Below are positions 56,899 through 64,000 of a DNA stretch of 64,000 nt, one piece after another (position 1 is the stretch's first letter; every line of letters begins with the position of its first letter). Below the pieces are notes generated by a model. The model made no database searches and was not told the origin of the DNA. It saw nothing but the letters and a program-made list of their open reading frames with translations. The position numbers and the translations under genes are program-made. Origin of the DNA: Neofusicoccum parvum. Its lineage: Eukaryota > Ascomycota > Dothideomycetes > Botryosphaeriales > Botryosphaeriaceae. The stretch is taken from the NCBI GenBank assembly GCA_020912385.1, contig CP087209.1, forward strand, positions 1,426,001-1,490,000, written 5' to 3'.

Positions 56899-58863
56899 TT
56901 ACACCCCAGAATACACAGCCGTCACCTCCCTACCACACTCAACCCTCTGCTCCAGATCAACCCACCTTCCATTAAGCTTGACGTTCTTCTTCGGCGTGAT
57001 CTGGAACCTATGCTCCTCCTTACCCCTAATCTTCCTCTCCGCAACCTGGTCTAGCGGCTGGATGTACGTCGGGTTGTTCACGTTATTCCGCTTGCCGGTG
57101 CCCAGCTGGAAATGGGAGTTAGATCCCCAGAAGACTATATCTCTGCCCCAATTGGTTTCGTTCTCCGAGTCGCGGTCGGTCCGGGCATTCGTACCGACGG
57201 TGCCGGCCGAGACGTAGGCGATGTTGTCCATGACGCCGGCGACGTGGCTGGCGCCGACGGCCAGGCGCGCCAGCCGGATGGGCACGACCTTTCTGCTCTT
57301 CTCGTCGTACTCGAATAGCCCCGAGAAGGTGGGGATCTTGACGGGCGAGTCCTGCATATGCGTCCACCGCCCATTGCCCAGGCCTCCATAGATTCCTTGG
57401 CCGCAAGCCCATGCATCAGCCGTCACGTTGCCTAGGTTGCGGCGGGCGAGCGGGGAATCGTCCTCGGAACCGGGGTTAGAGACGCGGGTTGCGTCGACGG
57501 TGAAGTAGGTATTGTTGCCGCCCGCTGCGACACCGGTGACCTTCGGGACCAGGCCGGTGCCGCGGTAAAGGGCCGAAATGGGCACCAGGGAGGGGGCGTC
57601 CACATATGACACCTCCGAGTCGAATGCAAGGCCCAGCTGCCCGAACGAATTGTCGCCGAAGCTGAAGACACGGCCTTCCTTGTCAGCAGCCACGCTGTGG
57701 TAGTCGCCCGCAGCAATCTTGGTCATTTCAAACCCCTTGAGCGTGGAAATTTCGTGCGGTAGATCGTATGGACCTTGGGGACGTGTTGACCAGGTCAAGC
57801 CGGGAATGCCAAGCTGGCCCTTGCTGGGATAATCAAGAGCGCTGGAGGCAGACGAGAAGAGGCGGCCCTTGGAGGAAAGGAGAAGGACGTGCTCGAGACC
57901 GCCGGCGACTGAGGTGATTGTTTCGCCTGAACCAAGATTGCTTGGCTCTAGTTTGCGATAGCTAATGGGTGCAGTCGAGCTCCAGAAGGGAATCCAGCTG
58001 CTCTCGGTAATCCTTTTACCCGTCTCTTGCTCAGTCCTCGATACAGGGACAGAGTATACCTTGCCATTGGATGCCAGCGCAATTACACGGTCCCTAGAGA
58101 GAGTCAAAGACTTCAAATTCTTTCCCCTCAGAGTGACAGCCGGCTGCACGCAGTCCTTGTCATATGCGGTGCCCCACTGCAGCAGATCGCCCTTCTCATT
58201 GATGGCTGCGCCAAAGAAGCGGTCCATCTTCAAGTCGCGTAGCAGGACGCCGTCAAAGAAACGAAGGCGGCGTGGCGTCTTGATGAACTGTTCCTGGCTG
58301 TCCGGCGCAACGACCTTCCCGGCATTGGAGCCCCAGGCATAGACGCCCGGGTTCTCCCAGCTCCTCTTGACCTGCAGGTGCTGCGAGCTGATTATGTCCC
58401 GGTTCTCCTCCTTCGAGGAAGCGGCCTTCCGCGGCTTCTCAAAGGTAAGCTCGGGCTCGGGTTCTTCGGCGTAGACATTGCGGAAAATCTGGTCGCCTGC
58501 GGTATACTGGTAGATAGCAGCGACGGTGCCAACGGCGGTAAGGACGGCAATTGAGCGAGGGAACGGCCTGCGCGCGGTGGGAGGGCTGGCGGAGGCGCTG
58601 GTGGTTGCAGAGCGGACAGTGGTTGCTCTGAGCTTCTGGGCGGTGCCGCGCGCACTCTTATTAATGCCTCGCGCGGATTGGCGAAGACAGCGCGTGGGCA
58701 GCATGATGGCGCTCTGGAAGTTGCGGACGGTCGAGTGGGCGGGGGAGATGGTGTCGCAGCAGTCAGGACACGAACATATTCGTGAGCACAAGACCTGGAG
58801 AGCCGCACGGCTGGCAGGAGCTGTGCTGACGGTCGAGAGGCCGCGGACAGTCGCGAACGTCAT
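56899..58863 (-). CDS. FMP25: Mitochondrial RCC1-repeat protein Fmp25
   Basis: A mitochondrial inner-membrane protein with an RCC1-type propeller; the yeast homologue Fmp25 supports respiratory complex III assembly. It is one exon of 654 codons. The N-terminus is arginine-rich and lacks acidic residues (a presequence), followed by a single helix (SIAVLTAVGTVAAIYQYTAG) and the acidic motif YAEEPEPE. RCC1-like blades include VYAWGSNAGKV, LLQWGTAYD, VFSFGDNSFGQLGL, AWACGQGIYGGLGNG and IVFWGSNSHFQLGTG. The start could also be the ATG at 58704 (MLPTRCLRQSARG), which leaves a cleaner presequence. The longer form would begin 234 bases from the divergent COG3 start. Both genes are conserved and mark the right border. 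Confidence 0.9.
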   Translation of the reverse strand: MTFATVRGLSTVSTAPASRAALQVLCSRICSCPDCCDTISPAHSTVRNFQSAIMLPTRCLRQSARGINKSARGTAQKLRATTVRSATTSASASPPTARRPFPRSIAVLTAVGTVAAIYQYTAGDQIFRNVYAEEPEPELTFEKPRKAASSKEENRDIISSQHLQVKRSWENPGVYAWGSNAGKVVAPDSQEQFIKTPRRLRFFDGVLLRDLKMDRFFGAAINEKGDLLQWGTAYDKDCVQPAVTLRGKNLKSLTLSRDRVIALASNGKVYSVPVSRTEQETGKRITESSWIPFWSSTAPISYRKLEPSNLGSGETITSVAGGLEHVLLLSSKGRLFSSASSALDYPSKGQLGIPGLTWSTRPQGPYDLPHEISTLKGFEMTKIAAGDYHSVAADKEGRVFSFGDNSFGQLGLAFDSEVSYVDAPSLVPISALYRGTGLVPKVTGVAAGGNNTYFTVDATRVSNPGSEDDSPLARRNLGNVTADAWACGQGIYGGLGNGRWTHMQDSPVKIPTFSGLFEYDEKSRKVVPIRLARLAVGASHVAGVMDNIAYVSAGTVGTNARTDRDSENETNWGRDIVFWGSNSHFQLGTGKRNNVNNPTYIQPLDQVAERKIRGKEEHRFQITPKKNVKLNGRWVDLEQRVECGREVTAVYSGV

Positions 58864-59097
58864 GAATTCTTTGCCGCATCGGCCGCCCGGGCGCCAGCGC
58901 GGCGGAGGGACCGCGGCGCACTTGGCGCCCCGCCCGCCCTCCGATTTCCGCGCGGAGCTGGGGCGGGCGATTGGACATCAGACCAGGTGTGCAGCAGCAC
59001 GCCCACAGCTCCAGCTCCGCTCCGGCGACCGCCCAAGCACCACCCGCAACGCCAGGATCCAGCACCGCGCCGACGCCGCCCTCCGCATGCGCCCACC

Positions 59098-61802
59098 ATG
59101 TACGAGGATGTCTGGATCAGCGGCATTGTCCCGGAGCACCACCGTGTCGAGCCCGAGAAGCCCAGGTCCCATGGCCACCGCCGCCGCGTGTCGCTCCTCA
59201 AGCAGCCAAACGTAAGCCCAGCCCTCCACATGCGCCCGCACCGATGGTATTATTGATGCTTGTGCAAACAGGAGAGCAACCAGGCTGACGTCGACCCCGT
59301 AGAAGCCATCCCGGACATTGTCGAGGAGCCTGAGGAGGAGAATGGGCCTCCGCAGGCCACCGTTGCCCGCCGCGCCAAGTCGTTCAGCGACTTCTACGAT
59401 GTCGCGAGGGCCCACATAAAGAAGGAGCGCGACCTGGAGAAGCAGAAACTGAAGAAGCGCTCGAGGGACCAGCTCAGGACCGAGCTGGATTTCGGCGACT
59501 GGTATAATGGCATCAGCGACGAGCTGCTGGACGCGAGCCATGGAGAGTACCAGTGCGTTCTCGCCCGATCGCTTCTCAGCTGTCGCCCATGCTGACATGA
59601 TGTCCCAGACTCTACCGCGATCAGCTTCACCTCTCCCACCGGCACCTCGACTCCCTGCTCGAGAGCACTTCCTCCGCCCTGGACCTCCTGTCCGCACTCT
59701 CCGACTCCTTCAAGGCTGTGGCTGAGCAGACGACGACCTTCCAGAGCCAATGCGAGGGATTGATGGCCGACCAGAAGCGTGTCACACAACTCGCCGACGA
59801 CATCTCCGAAAACCTCCAATACTACACCTACCTCGAGCCCACCACGCGCAGGCTGAACGCTCCTGGCGCAACCAACTTTGTTCGCGCTGAGGGCTTCACG
59901 GACATGCTGGTCAACTTGGACAACTGCATAGATTACATGATGACACACACCAACCACAGCGAGTCTGCTACATACCGGTCTCGTTATCGTTTACTGCTCA
60001 CCAGAGCCTTGTCGCTCATCCGCGTGCACTTCACGAACACTCTACGCGAAATTGCAGCAGATGTGGCCAAGAGGATAGCCGACAGGCAGCTAAACGACAC
60101 CACCATGTCTGCACTACTTTACGCAAAGTTCCGTGTTGGGGCAGCGGAGTTGAAGGAGCTTGGTCTGGAAATCCAGAAGCGAGCGGTGTTACCAGCCGAC
60201 GCGGATGCGGACGCCGAGCCAGAGTACCAGAGTTTGATGAATGAACTCTATCAAAGCTACTCAGCAACTCGAGGACGGTTGATTCTCCCTTTAATTGCAA
60301 AGAAGATGGCAGAAATATCCCTGGCACCTAGCTCTTCGAAAGATCTGGTGACATTTGCAAGGAGTAGTATCAGCTATATCCGTGGCATTTGTTTCGATGA
60401 GTACGGTCTATGGGGAGAATGGTTTGAGGGTGATGGAGGCGTGTATGACTTCCTAGAGGGCATCATGGAACCTTTCTACGACTATCTGCGGCCACGAACT
60501 ATCCACGAGACACAGTTGGTAAAGCTCTGTGAGCTTTGCACTTTAATTCAGACGCGGTACATGGAAGAAGAAGAGGAGGATTACGAACCAGAAGAGACCG
60601 TGCGGCTCAACTTTGCCACCTTAATTCACCCTGCTTTAGAAGACGCTCAAACAAGATTGGTCTTCCTGTCTTTGTCCATTCTCCGAGACGAAATCGAATA
60701 CTACAAGCCCAAGCCCGAGGATCTGGATTATCCAGCACGTAACCGGCGCACTTCGGAGATAGAGAAGACTGGACCCGTTTTGTCGGGAAAGAAAAATACG
60801 AATGGACCTATGATGATCCCAGCAGGAATGGAGGATGAGGATGGCGATTCCCGCTGGGCCTTCAATGCGGAGGCTGCATTCAAGGATTGGTACCCTACCC
60901 TTCGCAAAGCCATTTGGCTACTCAGCAAAATTTACCGCCTCGTGAATGTATGTTTTCCAACCCCATATGGCTTTTCAAATTACTAACTGTTTTCTAAGTC
61001 TACCGTCTTCGATGATCTTGCCCATCAAATCGTCCACCAAACCACCATTTCCCTCTATGCTGCCGCCACACAGATATCCGCACGTCACTCCCCAACCGAC
61101 TCCCAACTCTTCCTCATCAAGCACCTCCTCCTCCTCAAGCAACAGATCGTTGCCTTCGACATCGAATTCGTCTCGCAAGACGTCAGCATCGACTTCTCCA
61201 ACGTCACCAACACCTTCTGGGAACTCCGCGAGCGCGGCGGACTCTTCAACCCCACCAACCTCATGCGCCTCGTCGGCGGCAGCCTGATGCCGCGCGTGGT
61301 CGAGAACATGCTGGACGCCAAAGCGGAGCTGGACGGGCGGCTGCGCACCGTTATCAACGACTTCACCAGCACCTTCGCGGGGCGCATCACGGCGCCGATC
61401 GCGCCGGAGAAGATCAACAAGAAGGGCTTCGAGGGCGCCGACGCGGCGCAGCAGGCGCGCGCCGCGGCCGAGCGTGAGGTCGGCTTCCTGCGCAAGAAGC
61501 TCGACGAGTACGTCGACGACCTGCGCACCCGCGAGACGCTCGTCGTCGCCGTCGTCGAGCAGCTCGTCGCCAACTACGAGCTCTTCTGGGACCGGCTGGG
61601 CGAGCAGGGCAAGCGGCCGCTCGGCGTCGTCGCGAAGGGCAAGACGAGGGTGGATGAGGTGTGGGAGCCGGGCGTCTTCGCGGACTGGTGCGCGGATGTG
61701 TTCAAGGTCGGGCAGTTCGGGCTCGGGGCCCAGCTGGAGGGGGCGAATGCGGAGGGGAGTGGAGATGGGGGCGATGAGAGTAGTGGGGTTAGTAGTACGT
61801 AA
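59098..61802 (+). CDS. COG3: Conserved oligomeric Golgi subunit 3
   Basis: Cog3 (Sec34) is a lobe A subunit of the COG tether, which receives vesicles for retrograde traffic in the Golgi. Exons 59098-59211, 59272-59552, 59609-60947, 60999-61802; 845 residues. The N-terminus is MYEDVWISGIVPEHH, followed by an acidic linker, then the conserved FSDFYDVARAHIKKE and DFGDWYNGISDELL. A coiled-coil segment (SSALDLLSALSDSFKAVAEQ) and the helical body come next, with NLQYYTYLEP and FRVGAAELKELGLEI. The last intron has a perfect TACTAAC branch site. The C-terminus ends in a G/S-rich, variable tail. The frame upstream of the ATG is open but lacks family sequence, so the ATG in CACCATG context is chosen. 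Confidence 0.93.
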
Positions 61803-61824
61803 TATGGTGGTGTACTGTTGCGTC

Positions 61825-61980
61825 CGGATGGATGCTTCAATTCGCTATGGAGATGTTGAAATGAAATACTCAGTTATGCGCTTTGGTATCCGGACGAATG
61901 CTTCAACTCCGTATAGAGAGATTGGCAGTGTTGCACTTTCACGTCCTGATGAATGCTTCAACTCCGCATGGAAATGTTTG
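61825..61980. repeat. Three imperfect tandem repeats downstream of COG3
   Basis: Three copies of a CCGGAYGRATGCTTCAAYTCCGYATRGA-like unit, quoted here by its shared core ATGCTTCAA. The cores start at 61832, 61898 and 61953, so spacing is about 66 and 55 bases. The copies share a flanking TCCGGA/TCCTGA and a TATGGAGAT-like end. They lie wholly in the 3' region between convergent COG3 and FIG1. Confidence 0.65.
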
Positions 61981-62402
61981 AATTGATCATGATTCGCTTC
62001 ATTCTGCGTGGTATCAATCTCTAGCTATCCCAAGAGAACGCCCTCATTATGCGCGGAGATAAATGCTTGTACAGGAGAAGGTTGGTTAGTGGAGAAAAAT
62101 AAAAGAGATGGAGAACACATCGTTCCCCGTTTTAATGCAGTATCCCAAGACCTAAGAAAATCCCCGTGAACCCCTCCGATTATCCCACAAAACCAACCAC
62201 CCTGTAACCCCCGAGTTTCCCTGGTTTCCCCGATATCCCCGTATTCACATGTTAAAGTCGTCTTCTCGTCCCATGTCATTCGTCAAGGAGGCGCCACTGC
62301 CGCCGCGTCTAGTCCGCCGTCTGCGTGGCCAGCTCGTAGAGCAAGGCGTCATCCGGGATCCTGGCGAACAGGCGGCACGCCACTGTACCTGTATCACACA
62401 AT
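61981..62402. other. Intergenic, COG3-FIG1
   Basis: The rest of the 600-base space between two convergent genes. It should hold both 3' ends. No gene seen; a frame at 62025-62279 on the minus strand has no domain. Confidence 0.5.
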
Positions 62403-63513
62403 TCAACCATCTGTCAACTTGTCGAGCACGATGATGCTCAGTATCATGACCAACAAACCGATAGTAACAATGATCAGGAGTACGAAGCCGAACCAGCCGA
62501 GTACCATGGCGGCGGTGCCGACGCCTGACTTGATGCTACCGTTGCCGAGGTCCTGAGCGATCGTCGATGCCGCGACCGAGGCCGTGTGCTGCCAGAGGAC
62601 CGAGACCAGGACGAAGATGGAGGCGATGAAGATGAGCGCCAGCGCCACCTGCGAGACGGGCCGCGACGGGAAGGGCTTGACGTCGACGTCCGAGCCCGTG
62701 TTTGCGTCTTGCTCCTCGTGCCAGCCCGGGAAGGTCGCGAGCAGGATGAAGGTGATGAAGGCCAGGATGATTGCGACGATGCTGTGGAGCAGGGAGGTCA
62801 GTGGCTTTGTTCTCCGGCGTGTTTTGGAGGTGGCGGCGGGGATGCTTACAGTAGGTACGGGAAGACGATGCTGTCCTTGAAGGTGCTCGCGACCCAGATC
62901 AGGTTCAGCGGGTCTTGGTCCACGTTGATTTGCTCGGCGAGGGCGGTCGCGTTGTTGGAGCACAGGAAGTCACCGCCGTTGGGGTTGACACAGATGCCAA
63001 AGTAGCCGACGCGGACCTCAAGGACGGCGCGGCCGACGATGTTGGCGATGGCGGCCGTGACTCCAGGGTCAACTTGCGAGGGGTCATAGGTCGGGGTGTA
63101 CGACTGGTAGTACATGCTGATCAGGAAGATTCCTGGGATCAGCGGCGACGTGGACGAACATCCGGCGAGTAGTAGAGCTGTCGACGTTTAGTATCTGCTA
63201 CGGGAGTGCATGGCGGAGGTGTTTGGGGGTAGTAACTTACAGAGTAGGATGATAGCGATCGCAATCAGGATCATCAAGATGTGGTGGTAGCCCAAGAAGG
63301 GCAGTAATCCTGCGAAGCAATCTTTAATACCGATGACAAATTTGGCGACAGAGCCTCTGAAATGCTTGAACTCATGCACGAGGAAACGCCAGGCCCTCTT
63401 CGCCTGGAAGACGAAATCGGGCTCCGTTTCTGCATCGTAGTAAATTCGTTGCGGGGTGGTTGAAAGAAGATTGACTTACTCTGCATGCTGACGGCGAATT
63501 TCGGACCGGCCAT
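62403..63513 (-). CDS. FIG1: Fig1-type Ca2+ regulator/membrane fusion protein
   Basis: Fig1 proteins are four-helix plasma-membrane proteins that aid Ca2+ entry and membrane fusion in mating and hyphal fusion. Exons on the minus strand: 63513-63480, 63429-63241, 63177-62850, 62781-62403; 309 residues. The short first exon gives MAGPKFAVSMQ. Helix 1 is HHILMILIAIAIILLSLLLAG. It is followed by the extracellular VRVGYFGICV with a later FLCSNN, the cysteine pair of the family's glycine-rich loop, and LNLIWVASTFKDSIVFPYLL. Helices 2-4 are IVAIILAFITFILLATF, VALALIFIASIFVLVSVLW and VLGWFGFVLLIIVTIGLLVM. Every junction restores a hydrophobic or conserved block. The cytoplasmic N-terminus is longer than in yeast. 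Confidence 0.85.
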
Positions 63514-64000
63514 AGGACGAAGGGTCGCGTCACTGCGAGGAGAGGTGGAGCTTCAACGGCGCCCGAAGGGCCGAGAAAGCTGGGGTGGTGTTGTGTGCGT
63601 GGCCAGCAGCTGGGGTTGAAGCGCCGGGGTCTAGGTGTAGAGTTGGAATGCGCGAGGCCCAGTCGCGATGTCTTGGAAGTGTTCGAGGAGGGTTGAGGAA
63701 TGCGGAGTCGCGTGGCAGACGGGTCGCGTGGGTTGCGGCACGCGAGAGTCGGAACGGAGGAGGGCGAGATGTTGTGGAGGAGGATGGAAGGGGCCGCGGG
63801 CTAAGCTCGCGCGTGCGGCGGGCCTGCTGGTGATGGCGCAGGTAGTGAATGCTGCGCGCGCGTCGTCAGATTGAACTCTGCGGAAGGCAGGAGAAAGTGG
63901 AGAGAGAAAGTCTCTGGGACGGGGCGCTCAGCTAGTAGTGATGGCCCAGCGCGGTGTGCTGGAAAAGCGGGTGGTTGACGTTCCCAGCCACACGCGGTGG
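63514..64000. other. Upstream region of FIG1, window end
   Basis: 487 G-rich bases upstream of the FIG1 start. Two overlapping plus-strand frames (63585-63833, 63668-63874) have no recognisable content and look GC-driven. No further gene begins before the window ends. Confidence 0.5.

Noticed and set aside
1..64000. CRISPR array, bacterial operon signals, rRNA
   Set aside because: None seen; the intron-rich gene structure is that of a fungal nuclear genome.

Overview
The window looks like nuclear DNA of a filamentous ascomycete (Pezizomycotina). Most genes are split by 49-100 base introns with GT-AG ends and a CTRAC-like branch point just before the acceptor. The gene content is typical of that group: a NACHT-type NLR, Zn2Cys6 regulators, a Pth11-like rhodopsin-domain protein and several secondary-metabolism-type oxidases. 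All gene models are spliced by eye from reading frame, splice sites and remembered family patterns; no database search was run.

Layout. The two ends carry conserved housekeeping genes: CMC4 (partial) and NUP84 on the left (1-3.8 kb), and FMP25, COG3 and FIG1 on the right (56.9-63.5 kb). Between them lies about 50 kb of accessory sequence. (i) 5.2-9.6 kb: a divergent pair, an ACS-family permease and an acetamidase-type amidase, sharing a promoter with five GATA-factor motifs. (ii) 9.9-13.1 kb: an NLR gene broken by a solo LTR in its first exon and by an in-frame TGA. (iii) 14.4-20.0 kb: an SDR, a berberine-bridge-type FAD oxidase and a divergent MFS exporter. (iv) 21.2-28.3 kb: an FAD monooxygenase fused to an acetoacetate-decarboxylase-like domain, a cupin and a C2H2+Zn2Cys6 regulator. 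(v) 31.1-38.9 kb: two divergent Zn2Cys6 regulators, a Baeyer-Villiger-type monooxygenase and a divergent cyclase-family hydrolase. (vi) 40.2-48.9 kb: an uncharacterised disordered protein, a rhodopsin-domain membrane protein and two small single-pass membrane proteins. (vii) 49.0-53.8 kb: a frameshifted FAD oxidase, a DUF3445 (HRQ-type) gene with a nonsense codon, and a small secreted protein.

How they may work together. Groups iii-v have the make-up of catabolic or tailoring clusters (redox enzymes, transporter, dedicated regulators), but no polyketide synthase, NRPS or terpene synthase backbone is visible. The permease/amidase pair looks like a nitrogen-source module. Three genes (NLR, FAD oxidase, DUF3445) carry clear lesions, and a fourth relic lies at about 30.3 kb, so the accessory block is decaying as well as diverse. 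The most unusual items are the monooxygenase-decarboxylase fusion and the solo LTR with perfect 5-base target duplications inside an NLR exon.
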